From Bacteroidales bacterium (GTDB lineage Bacteria > Bacteroidota > Bacteroidia > Bacteroidales > UBA932): DNA of 19,691 nt. Location: assembly GCA_016285215.1 (NCBI GenBank), contig JAEEQI010000023.1:1-19691 (forward strand). Reading direction: 5' to 3'. The notes under the pieces are model-generated. The model was not told where the DNA came from. It did no database searches and worked only from the letters and a program-made list of their open reading frames with translations. The position numbers and the translations under genes were made by a program. Within the stretch, counting starts at the first letter, position 1; each line of letters starts with the position of its first letter. Below are positions 1-7,601 of the stretch, piece after piece.

Positions 1-726
1 GCCCATAAGAGAACCGCTTCCCTCAAGACATTAAGTATTGGTTCGGCCGTTTTGGTGGGCGGCACCCAAATCTACAACAAGCAGTACTGGAAACTCCCCA
101 TCATCTATGGCGGAATCGGTGCCGGTATTTACGGAGGAATCCGTTTCAACAATCTCTACAAAAGCACCGGAGAAGACAAGTACAAACTGTACAGTACCCT
201 TTCCTATGTAGGAGCCGGCGTGGTCTACTGGGGAACCATACTGGACGGAGCTGTGAGCTACAAATCCAATATGGCCCCTCCGGATCCGGCCAAGTCCACC
301 CTGTATTCCATCCTGCTTCCGGGTCTGGGACAGATTTACAACGGAGAATTCTGGAAGGTTCCCATCTATTGGGGTCTGATGGCCGGCAGCGTACACTTTG
401 TGGTTGAAAACCATACGCAGTACCAGCGCTGGAAGTGGACTTATGACCAGGCCACCTCTACGGATCCGGATGTTGAGAAACCGCCGCAGAGCGCAGAGAA
501 TGCCAAGTATTACAGAGACTCTTACCGCCGCCTGAGGGACTATTCCATCCTGGCGGTTGCCGTCGCTTATATTCTGCAGGTCATTGACGCCAACGTCTTT
601 GCCTATATGAAAGGTTTCGAAGTAAACGACGAAATTTCTATGAAGGTAGCACCGGCTGTCCTTCCCCTGGGAGAGTACGCCCAGGCGCCCCCGGCCGTGG
701 GTATGTCCATCGGCCTTAAGTTTTAG
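1..726 (+). CDS. DUF5683-type membrane protein, 5' end cut by window
   Basis: The frame is open from base 1, so the true start lies upstream and about 241 codons are visible. Two similar modules can be seen, each with the pattern G-x-Q-I-Y-N-x-x-[YF]-W-K-[LV]-P-I-[IY]: one near bases 58-120 and one near 316-372 (LPGLGQIYNGEFWKVPIYWG). This motif is typical of the Bacteroidota DUF5683 family. Hydrophobic stretches follow each module and another lies near bases 538-620, so an envelope location is likely. The protein ends in GLKF, an aromatic C-terminus. The next gene starts 3 bases after the stop, so the two are probably co-transcribed. From general knowledge, this family often sits between parAB and an MltD-like gene in Bacteroidales, so parB may lie just upstream. 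Biochemical function is unknown. Confidence 0.8.
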   Translation, partial: AHKRTASLKTLSIGSAVLVGGTQIYNKQYWKLPIIYGGIGAGIYGGIRFNNLYKSTGEDKYKLYSTLSYVGAGVVYWGTILDGAVSYKSNMAPPDPAKSTLYSILLPGLGQIYNGEFWKVPIYWGLMAGSVHFVVENHTQYQRWKWTYDQATSTDPDVEKPPQSAENAKYYRDSYRRLRDYSILAVAVAYILQVIDANVFAYMKGFEVNDEISMKVAPAVLPLGEYAQAPPAVGMSIGLKF

Positions 727-729
727 AAT

Positions 730-2142
730 ATGAAGAAAATTGCATTTATAGTTAGTAGTATACTGCTTCTGTCTCTTCCCGCCGAGGCCCAGGGTCTTTT
801 CAAAAAAAGCCGCAAGACCCTGGAAAAAGAGAACGAGGAGCTCCTTAAACGCATAGAAGTCTTAGAGGCCGAAGTAGCCGCCTACAGGGCCGATGCCATT
901 GACCGCGAATACATTGAAGAAGAACTGTCCGGAGAAAACGAGAACAAGGTTTCGGCCGGTCTGGAAGACTATACTCCCGCCAATACGGACACCCTTCTCT
1001 CCCAGTGGTATATGCACCGTCAGTCCCGCATCCCAGGCCGCGAGCAGTTTGATATGGATTCCGTCCACTTTACTACGGACGTGCCGGATTCCGTGCTTAT
1101 GCGCCGCCTGGAGGAGATGAACTCCTTCATCACCCTCCCCTTCAACGAGACGGTCAAGAATTTTATGATTCTGTACACGGAGAAGATGCCCGCCAAGATG
1201 TCGGAGATGATGGGCCTGTCGCAGTACTACTTCCCCCTCATTGAAGAGACCCTCCGCCGCTACGACCTCCCCCTGGAGCTCAAATACGTAGCCATCATCG
1301 AGAGCGCCTTCAACCCCAGGGCCGAATCCCGGGTAGGTGCCAAAGGTATGTGGCAGTTTATGTACAGAACGGCTCTGAGCTATGGTCTGCGTATCGATTC
1401 CTACGCCGATGAGCGTATGGACCCCGTTGCTTCTATGGACGCCGCCGCCCGTTATTTCAAGGATGCCTACCGCATCTTTGGTGACTGGTCTCTGGCCATT
1501 TCCTCCTACAACTGCGGTTCCGGCAACGTGAACAAAGCCATCAAGCGCGCCGGCGGACGCAGAGATTTCTGGAGCATATACGACTATCTGCCGCGTGAGA
1601 CCCGTGGTTACGTACCGGCTATGGTGGGCGCTATGTACGCTTTCCGTTACGCCAACGAGTACGGCCTCTCCGCCGCTCCTATGTCCCTTCCCACCTACGT
1701 GGACACCTTCCACATTCACAAGAACCTGCATTTCAGCCAAATCAGCGAAGTGCTGGGCCTTCCCCTGGACGACATCCGCGACCTCAATCCCCAGTACTAT
1801 ACGGACATTGTACCGGGTGCCCACTCCGACGAAGTAATCCGCCTGCCCTTCAACTACAGCACCTCCTTCCTGGAGATGCAGGACAGCATCTACCGTTATA
1901 AGGCCGACGTCCTCTTCACCTCCAAGATCGAAGACGGCCGCGAAACGGTTAACGGCCGGCCCGTACAGACCGCCCGTCCTTCGGCCACGCCCCAGTGGGT
2001 ATACTACAAGGTCAAATCCGGTGACAATCTGGGTAAAATCGCCCGCAAGTACCACACCTCCGTCCGCCAGCTCAAGAGCTGGAACAACCTCAAGAGCGAT
2101 CGCATAGCCATTGGCCAGCGCCTCAAGGTTGGAAAGAGGTAA
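730..2142 (+). CDS. mltD: MltD-like membrane-bound lytic murein transglycosylase with LysM
   Basis: This 470-residue protein cleaves peptidoglycan glycan strands with formation of 1,6-anhydro-MurNAc. It has a signal peptide (residues 1-20, cut near AEAQG; no lipobox cysteine is visible), then a charged coiled-coil-like stretch (about 28-65). The SLT domain spans about 165-305, with the likely catalytic Glu191 in AIIESAFNP, the GAKGMWQFM motif (203-211) and SYNCGSGNVNKA (259-270), which matches the family AYNAGxGNV motif. A weak LysM-like stretch lies near 324-372, and a clear LysM peptidoglycan-binding module is at about 426-467 (KVKSGDNLGKIARKY). Length and domain order fit MltD-type enzymes of Bacteroidota. 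The ATG is 3 bases after the DUF5683 stop. The stop codon directly abuts the stop of the convergent gene at 2143. Confidence 0.9.
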   Translation: MKKIAFIVSSILLLSLPAEAQGLFKKSRKTLEKENEELLKRIEVLEAEVAAYRADAIDREYIEEELSGENENKVSAGLEDYTPANTDTLLSQWYMHRQSRIPGREQFDMDSVHFTTDVPDSVLMRRLEEMNSFITLPFNETVKNFMILYTEKMPAKMSEMMGLSQYYFPLIEETLRRYDLPLELKYVAIIESAFNPRAESRVGAKGMWQFMYRTALSYGLRIDSYADERMDPVASMDAAARYFKDAYRIFGDWSLAISSYNCGSGNVNKAIKRAGGRRDFWSIYDYLPRETRGYVPAMVGAMYAFRYANEYGLSAAPMSLPTYVDTFHIHKNLHFSQISEVLGLPLDDIRDLNPQYYTDIVPGAHSDEVIRLPFNYSTSFLEMQDSIYRYKADVLFTSKIEDGRETVNGRPVQTARPSATPQWVYYKVKSGDNLGKIARKYHTSVRQLKSWNNLKSDRIAIGQRLKVGKR

Positions 2143-3765
2143 TCAAAGCGACATCTGCAACTGGAAATTGAGGGTGGGCGTGCTTTCACGGCCCACCCTT
2201 ACCATATATGCGCCTCGCAGATTGGCTTTAAGCGTGACGCGCCACACGCGTAGTTTGTAGCCGGCAACCACAGAGGCCGAAAGGCCCGTCCCGGAATAGG
2301 CAGGCACGGAAAAGGAGCCCGGAGCATCGCGTTCATAACAGTAAATGCGGTCGGCCCATTCGGGGATACGGAAAGCCGAAAAACGCAGATACGAAGAGAG
2401 TACATCGTTCTTATAACCGCCTTCCAGATAACCCAACAGGCCCCAGGATTTGCAGCGGACGGCTTCTCCCCTCAGTAGGGAAAGCCAGGGGCCGTGGGCG
2501 AACTTAATATCTGCTCTTAAAGCAGTGCGCGGTGCCTCATAATTGCGGTATCGCTCGGTGAGCCGGAGCGCAAGTGACCAGGCTTTACCTAGCTGCCATT
2601 CCCAGTTCACATAGCCCTTGATCTGCAGGCGACGAGGGTCAACGCCACCAACCGGTAAAAGAGCGCCATCCAATGTGATAGAGAGTTTATATAAAGGGAC
2701 GGATGAACCGAAACCTGTCTTTCCGGCCAGGCTTTTCCAACGGCCGCTTTGAAGGGAATAGCCGGCTGCCAGACCATATTCTCCGTTCTTCTTTCCGCTG
2801 TATTTGCTAGGTACAAAACGAGCCTGCAGGGCCCATTTTCCCTGGTTGCCGGCCTTCCTTCGCAGAGAGGCTTTCCCGGCTGCCGAACGGTTTTTCCAGG
2901 CTATTTCCGCCCTGTAATCGGCCCCTTTAATATTCAAGCGGGTTTCTGCAGAGGCAGAGATTCCTTTGGGGGTCCAGGCCAGAGAGGCACCTGCCTGGCC
3001 CCATCGGCCCAGATATTCTCCGTGGGCGCCGAAATGCTTGGCCAGCGTACCCCAGGCCGATGCCCGCCAATGGCTTCCCCCGTACTCGTAAGCCAGGCCC
3101 CGGTGCACGGAAGAAGAGGTGTAGGACCAGACCGGCGATATACCCGTGCTGCGGCGTATAAAGGCATCTACGGTGGATAGACTCTCCATAGCAAAGCCGC
3201 TCCACTGGGCAAGGCCTTCACCGTACCGGACATTGAAATCTCCCAGCACCAGGCGGCCCCAGCGGGTAAAGGCCTCTGCGTGGGCGGTCCAGTCGGGTTT
3301 TCTCCACGCTCCCCCAACCCGCCAGTTCTCTCCGCTCACCTTTGCCTTGACGCCCACTTGTTTGAGGGTTGTACGCACAAGTGCGTCCATACGGGTACGG
3401 GCTTTATCTGTGTTGCCCGGAAGCCTTCGTGATTCCAAGGACAGAAAGGGCTGCAAGGCTTCCACTGCTTCCCGGCCAAAACCGTCCACCAGCATCAGTT
3501 CTTCCCACGAGAGAATGTCTCCCTGGGCGGCTCTGTAATCGGCCAGAGACGCTATCTGATAGTCGGTCAGAATGCCCGGGCGCAGGTGGTTCCCGTTGAT
3601 TCTGATCTTGCCCATACCTTCCAGCCGGTCTATCCATTCCTGGTCCACTTCTTCTATGCTGGAGGCGCCCGACAAATAGAGCGCCGCCCGCAGGACGGAG
3701 GCATCCTGAGAAGCGGCCCTGAGGCACAAAAAGGCCGCAACGGCCACACAAACAATACGTCTCAT
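2143..3765 (-). CDS. Secreted helix-hairpin-helix protein with beta-rich C-terminal region
   Basis: This 540-residue protein starts with a signal peptide (MRRIVCVAVAAFLCLRAASQ). A ComEA-like helix-hairpin-helix region lies at about residues 65-108 (ILTDYQIASLADYRAA ... EELMLVDGFGREAVEAL). The remaining roughly 420 residues are rich in alternating polar and aromatic strands such as RLVLGDFNVRYGEGLAQW, as in an outer-membrane beta-barrel or other beta-rich envelope protein. Proteins of this layout are common in Bacteroidota and are usually annotated only as helix-hairpin-helix domain proteins. DNA binding or uptake is an inference from the ComEA-like part. The C-terminus (LQMSL) lacks the usual final Phe of a barrel. 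The gene is transcribed alone. Upstream, TACCATTG on the minus strand at 3787-3780 is one mismatch from a TAnnTTTG -7 box, which is weak evidence. Confidence 0.75.
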   Translation of the reverse strand: MRRIVCVAVAAFLCLRAASQDASVLRAALYLSGASSIEEVDQEWIDRLEGMGKIRINGNHLRPGILTDYQIASLADYRAAQGDILSWEELMLVDGFGREAVEALQPFLSLESRRLPGNTDKARTRMDALVRTTLKQVGVKAKVSGENWRVGGAWRKPDWTAHAEAFTRWGRLVLGDFNVRYGEGLAQWSGFAMESLSTVDAFIRRSTGISPVWSYTSSSVHRGLAYEYGGSHWRASAWGTLAKHFGAHGEYLGRWGQAGASLAWTPKGISASAETRLNIKGADYRAEIAWKNRSAAGKASLRRKAGNQGKWALQARFVPSKYSGKKNGEYGLAAGYSLQSGRWKSLAGKTGFGSSVPLYKLSITLDGALLPVGGVDPRRLQIKGYVNWEWQLGKAWSLALRLTERYRNYEAPRTALRADIKFAHGPWLSLLRGEAVRCKSWGLLGYLEGGYKNDVLSSYLRFSAFRIPEWADRIYCYERDAPGSFSVPAYSGTGLSASVVAGYKLRVWRVTLKANLRGAYMVRVGRESTPTLNFQLQMSL

Positions 3766-3832
3766 ACGGGCAAGTTAAACAATGGTAAGCGTAATCCCCG
3801 CCGCCTGTTGAAAACTTGTGTTGTTTCAGATG

Positions 3833-3860
3833 TATTTTTGTGTGTTTTTTACTATTTTTG
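3833..3860 (+). promoter_or_regulatory. Candidate tandem Bacteroidota -7 boxes upstream of hpt
   Basis: Two copies of TATTTTTG, each matching the Bacteroidota -7 consensus TAnnTTTG, lie at 3833-3840 and 3853-3860, exactly 20 bases apart. GTTG at 3807-3810 lies 22 bases before the first box and could serve as its -33 element. The second box would give a transcript starting about 16 bases before the hpt ATG at 3882. The area is AT-rich in an otherwise GC-rich window. The match is by eye only. Confidence 0.45.
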
Positions 3861-3881
3861 CATAACAAAATTTACAAATCG

Positions 3882-4433
3882 ATGGATTCAAAAGTAACCC
3901 TTCACGACAAAACTTTCAAACTCTTTATTCCTAACAAAGATATCGAGAAGGCCATCGACGCCGTGGCAGAACGCCTGAATGCAGATTATGCAGACGCCAC
4001 GGACCAGGATCCCGTGGTGCTTCTGTGCACGCTCAATGGTGCCATTATCTTTGCCGCAGAGCTCCTGAAGCGTCTTAATTTCCCCCTGATTCTCAAGGCC
4101 TGCAAGCTTTCCTCCTATCAGGGTACCCAGTCAACGGGATACATCAAGACGGAAGTTCCGCTTCCCGCCCATCTGGAAGGCCGAAGAGTCATCATCGTAG
4201 AAGACATTGTGGATACCGGCAACACCATTGTGGTTATGAAGGACCTGCTGCAGGCAGCCAAAGTCAGAGATTCCAAGGTCTGCACGCTGCTGGTCAAGCC
4301 GGAGGTGTACAAGAAAGACGTAAAACTTGACTACGTTGCTATGGAAATCCCCAACCGCTTCATCGTGGGCTTCGGCCTGGATTACGACGAACTGGGAAGA
4401 AATATAAAGGATGTTTACGTACTTGACGAATAA
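3882..4433 (+). CDS. hpt: Hypoxanthine (purine) phosphoribosyltransferase
   Basis: This 183-residue cytosolic enzyme of purine salvage joins hypoxanthine or guanine to PRPP, giving IMP or GMP. The PRPP-binding signature VIIVEDIVDTGNT is at residues 103-115, and the flexible-loop segment KLSSYQGTQSTG at 75-86. LVKPEVY near 137-143 matches the purine-contacting region. The start at 3882 is chosen because translation from there gives the usual family length. An in-frame ATG at 3816 would add 22 Cys/Phe-rich residues encoded by the promoter region. The adk gene follows 13 bases after the stop, so the two purine-nucleotide genes probably form an operon. Bacteroidales often pair hpt with adk, usually followed by obgE; obgE is not seen here. 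Confidence 0.93.
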   Translation: MDSKVTLHDKTFKLFIPNKDIEKAIDAVAERLNADYADATDQDPVVLLCTLNGAIIFAAELLKRLNFPLILKACKLSSYQGTQSTGYIKTEVPLPAHLEGRRVIIVEDIVDTGNTIVVMKDLLQAAKVRDSKVCTLLVKPEVYKKDVKLDYVAMEIPNRFIVGFGLDYDELGRNIKDVYVLDE

Positions 4434-4446
4434 CCCATTTGCCCCT

Positions 4447-5019
4447 ATGAAATATTACGTACTCTTTGGCCCTCCCGGTGCTGGTAAAGGCACCCAGGCC
4501 GGCGCTATGGTAGAGCGCTACAATCTCTGCCACCTGTCCACGGGGGAACTCCTCCGCAGTGAAATTGCCGCCGGCAGTGCCCTGGGCCTGCAGGCCAAAG
4601 CCCTCATTGAGGCCGGCAACCTGGTACCCGACGAGGTAGTTGAAGGAATGATTGAATCCAAGTTCCAGAGCGTAAAGAATGTCAAGGGTTTCCTGCTGGA
4701 CGGTTTCCCTCGCACCATTGCCCAGGCAGAGGCTCTGGACGCTATGCTGGCCAAGAACGGTGAAGCCGTTACCGCCTGCATTTCGCTTATGATTCCCGAC
4801 GAACTCATCCACGAACGCATTGCCCACCGCGCCCATATCGAAGGCCGCGCCGATGACGCCCGCCCCGAGGTAGTGGCCAACCGCGTAAAGACGTACCACG
4901 ACAAGACGGAACCTCTTGTGGAATTCTATAAGAAGGCCGGCCGTTACCACGAGATTGACGGCGTAGGCACCATTGAGGAAGTCCGTGACCGGATTTTCTC
5001 GGAAATGGATAAGTTCTAA
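4447..5019 (+). CDS. adk: Adenylate kinase
   Basis: This 190-residue kinase interconverts ATP + AMP and 2 ADP in the cytosol. The P-loop GPPGAGKGT is at residues 8-16, LSTGELLR at 30-37 (AMP-binding region), and LLDGFPRT at 83-90. A short LID with EGRADD follows HERIAHR, so this is the short-LID form without zinc cysteines. Length fits the 189-190 residue Bacteroidota enzymes. The start at 4447 places the P-loop at the usual distance. An in-frame ATG at 4411 would overlap hpt and add 12 residues with no family match. A hairpin terminator follows at 5044. Confidence 0.95.
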   Translation: MKYYVLFGPPGAGKGTQAGAMVERYNLCHLSTGELLRSEIAAGSALGLQAKALIEAGNLVPDEVVEGMIESKFQSVKNVKGFLLDGFPRTIAQAEALDAMLAKNGEAVTACISLMIPDELIHERIAHRAHIEGRADDARPEVVANRVKTYHDKTEPLVEFYKKAGRYHEIDGVGTIEEVRDRIFSEMDKF

Positions 5020-5043
5020 ATAATAGACTCATACCAATGCTCT

Positions 5044-5068
5044 CAGGCCCCCTTTAGGGGCCTGTTTG
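5044..5068 (+). terminator. Rho-independent-type terminator after adk
   Basis: An 8-base-pair perfect stem, CAGGCCCC (5044-5051) pairing with GGGGCCTG (5057-5064), has a 5-base loop and is followed by TTTGCGTTTT. It lies 24 bases after the adk stop. The T-run also carries the -33 TTTG of the next promoter. Confidence 0.75.
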
Positions 5069-5096
5069 CGTTTTAGGGCGAATATGTTTATCTTTG
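5065..5096 (+). promoter_or_regulatory. Bacteroidota-type promoter for the MMPL-fak-plsX operon
   Basis: TTTG at 5065-5068 (the -33 box) and TATCTTTG at 5089-5096 (the -7 box, consensus TAnnTTTG) are separated by 20 bases, close to the published spacing for the Bacteroidota primary sigma factor. The inferred transcript begins around 5101-5104, giving a leader of only about a dozen bases before the ATG at 5115. No other good promoter is seen until 14116, where the genes are nearly continuous. Confidence 0.6.
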
Positions 5097-5114
5097 TGTG
5101 ATAAAACCTAACCT

Positions 5115-7601
5115 ATGCACAGGATATTTTTGCCCATATACCACTTTTTCAAGGGTCACAAGGCTCTGTTATATGCCCTCTTAATTGCGTCTACGGCTGT
5201 TTTTGCCTGGTTTGGCGCCAAACTGCAGTACGAAGAAGACATTATCAAGCTCCTCCCCCGCTCCTCCACGTCCAATGAGCTCGCTTTCAGCGACATAGGC
5301 CTCATTGACAAGATCTTTGTCCAGGTCACGTCCAGGGACACCCTTAATCCGGTGAGCCCGGATGAACTGGGTGCCATTGCGGAGGAATACTGCAACATCC
5401 TGGAGCAGCGGGACAGCGCCACCCATTACCTGAAAGGCGTTCTGGTGTCGCTGGACATTGATACGGCCCTGGAAGCTATGGACTTTGGCCTGGCTCATCT
5501 TCCTTCGTTTATCGACACCTCCTGGTTTGCCCTGATAGAGAAAACCCTGGAGCCCAAGGCCTTTGCCGAGCAAATGGCCAGGAACTATGAGATTGTGATG
5601 AACGACGAAACCGGAGATGAGACTCAACTGGTTTCTATGGATCCGCTCAACCTCCGCGCTTCCCTGATGGGTGAAATCCTTGGGCAGGATGCCAGTATGG
5701 GCGGCATCACCATTGACGGCGGCCATCTCTTCTGCCCGGACAAGACCGTGGCCCTGGCCCTCCTCTCCCCTTCCTTCACGTCCACCAACTCCGGTGCCTG
5801 CACCCGTCTGGTGAATATGATGGACAAACTCAAGAAGGAAATCGAGGCCGCTCACCCGGACATCCGCGTCCTGGTACACGGTAATCCGCAGGGCAGCGTT
5901 TCCAATGCCGGGACCATCAAGAGAGACCTGATGTGGTCCATTGGCATCTCGCTCCTCCTGATCATGATCATCATGATTCTGAGTTTCCACAGAATGGCCT
6001 TCCTGTGGCAGCAGGTGGTCCCCGTGCTGTACGGAACCATCTTCTCGATGGCCTGTATGTACTGGCTCAAGGGCGGTATGTCCCTGATGGCTATGGGTAT
6101 CAGCGCCATCATCCTGGGCGTGGCCCTCAGTTACTGCCTCCACGTTCTCATCCACTATTATTATGTGGGAGACACGGAGCAGATGCTCAGGGAAGAATCC
6201 ACCCCCGTATTCCTGGGCTGCGTCACCACCATCGGCGCCTTTATGGGCCTGATCTTCACGGAGAGTGAACTGCTCAGCGACTTCGGCCTGTTTGCCACCT
6301 TCGCCCTCATCGGCAATACCCTCTTCGCCCTCATCTTCCTGCCCCACTTCCTGAAGCCGGAGCAGATTCACTTCAAGCGCACGCACGGTTTCCCGCTCAT
6401 CGAGCGCATCAACAACCTGCCCTGGGACCGCAACAAATGGTTCATCGGCGCCTTGGTCATCCTCATTGCCGTGGGTATCTTCTACAGCCCCAAGGTCAAG
6501 TTTGACAGCGACCTCATGAACCTGGACTTTGACAACGCCGAACTCCGCGAAAGCCAGGATCTGTACAACCGCAAGAGCGCCGACGGCTTTGCCCACATAT
6601 ACTTCGCCGCCTGGGACGACAACGACCTCAATGAAGCATTGGAGTATAATAAAGGCCTGGTAAGAGCCCTGGATTCGTTAAAGGCCGATGGATTGGTGAA
6701 AGGCTATGTTCCCGTAGCCAAGCTGCTGCTGCATTCTACGCAGGACCAGCAGAGCCGCATAAGCGCATGGAACGCCTTCTGGACCCGTGACCGCGTGCGG
6801 GAAATGCGCCGCAGATTCTATGAGGCGGAATATCAGTACGGCCTTCCCAACGGCTTCTATGCTCCGTTTATGGATATGATCCAGAACAGTTATGAGCCGG
6901 CCGACATCGTGGCCTCTGGAATAGTTCCGGAAGGTCTGCTCTCCAACTATGTAGAGCAGCAGGAAAGCGGCCGCTATATGGTTTATACGGAAGTTTCCTA
7001 CGACATAAAGGATCAGCTGAAGGTATGGAAGACCCTTACTTCCGTAGACCACGTGCTGGTGCTGGAACCCTTCTTCTACTGCCGCGATATGGTGGAAATC
7101 ATCCACGACGACTTCAGCACCACCCTCTGGATTTCCAGTGTCTTTGTGCTGCTGGTCCTGCTCCTGAGCTTTATGAACATCTGGACGGCCCTGCTGGCCT
7201 TCTTCCCTATGTTCGTGAGCTGGTACGTAATGCAGGGCTATATGGCCATCTTCGGCCTGGAATTCAACCTCATCAACATTGTCATCTCCACCTTTATCTT
7301 CGGTATCGGTGTAGACTATAGCATCTTTGTGATGGAAGGCCTGCTGGCCGAAGCCCGTCACGGAGAAACCAAGATGCTGGAATACCACAAAGTGGCCATC
7401 TTCTACAGTGCCCTCGTACTGTGCATCGTGACCTTTGCCCTTATCTTTGCCCGGCATCCGGCCATCCATTCCATTGGTCTGATTACGCTCATTGGTATGG
7501 CTTCCACCATCCTGATCACCTACTCTTTACAGCCTTTTATCTTCCGCCAGCTCATCAAGATTCCCTTCTTCCGCCGCGGATTCCGTATACCAGAGAAATG
7601 A
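5115..7601 (+). CDS. MMPL/RND-family 12-TM exporter
   Basis: This 828-residue inner-membrane transporter has the two-fold MMPL/RND layout: TM1 (about 15-36), a large periplasmic loop to about 270, TM2-6 (about 273-415), TM7 (about 440-460), a second loop to about 670, then TM8-12. The TM10 motif GIGVDYSIF (about 730-738) has the conserved acidic residue, Asp734, expected in the proton relay. Members of this family export lipids, glycolipids, polyenes or other hydrophobic products, driven by proton motive force. The protein is clearly paralogous to the MMPL half of the fusion at 17498-19691; compare FIFGIGVDYSIFVMEGL with FIFGMGDDYSIFITEGL. It begins the seven-gene run and its TGA overlaps the next ATG (ATGA), so its cargo is probably related to the lipid genes that follow. 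No cargo can be read from sequence. Confidence 0.87.
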   Translation: MHRIFLPIYHFFKGHKALLYALLIASTAVFAWFGAKLQYEEDIIKLLPRSSTSNELAFSDIGLIDKIFVQVTSRDTLNPVSPDELGAIAEEYCNILEQRDSATHYLKGVLVSLDIDTALEAMDFGLAHLPSFIDTSWFALIEKTLEPKAFAEQMARNYEIVMNDETGDETQLVSMDPLNLRASLMGEILGQDASMGGITIDGGHLFCPDKTVALALLSPSFTSTNSGACTRLVNMMDKLKKEIEAAHPDIRVLVHGNPQGSVSNAGTIKRDLMWSIGISLLLIMIIMILSFHRMAFLWQQVVPVLYGTIFSMACMYWLKGGMSLMAMGISAIILGVALSYCLHVLIHYYYVGDTEQMLREESTPVFLGCVTTIGAFMGLIFTESELLSDFGLFATFALIGNTLFALIFLPHFLKPEQIHFKRTHGFPLIERINNLPWDRNKWFIGALVILIAVGIFYSPKVKFDSDLMNLDFDNAELRESQDLYNRKSADGFAHIYFAAWDDNDLNEALEYNKGLVRALDSLKADGLVKGYVPVAKLLLHSTQDQQSRISAWNAFWTRDRVREMRRRFYEAEYQYGLPNGFYAPFMDMIQNSYEPADIVASGIVPEGLLSNYVEQQESGRYMVYTEVSYDIKDQLKVWKTLTSVDHVLVLEPFFYCRDMVEIIHDDFSTTLWISSVFVLLVLLLSFMNIWTALLAFFPMFVSWYVMQGYMAIFGLEFNLINIVISTFIFGIGVDYSIFVMEGLLAEARHGETKMLEYHKVAIFYSALVLCIVTFALIFARHPAIHSIGLITLIGMASTILITYSLQPFIFRQLIKIPFFRRGFRIPEK

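Noticed and set aside
3816..3881. A 22-residue Cys/Phe-rich N-terminal extension of hpt
   Set aside because: It overlaps the promoter boxes and is not a feature of the family; the ATG at 3882 gives the normal length.
5181..6596. Long - strand frames opposite the exporter, FakA-like, GNAT and mltD genes (also 7772-9169, 10163-11242, 862-2055)
   Set aside because: All are mirror frames of motif-bearing genes with low-complexity His/Gln/Gly-rich translations.
7421..7597. An upstream extension of the FakA-like frame
   Set aside because: It lies within the exporter gene, and the ATG at 7598 gives an ATGA overlap and the normal FakA N-terminus.
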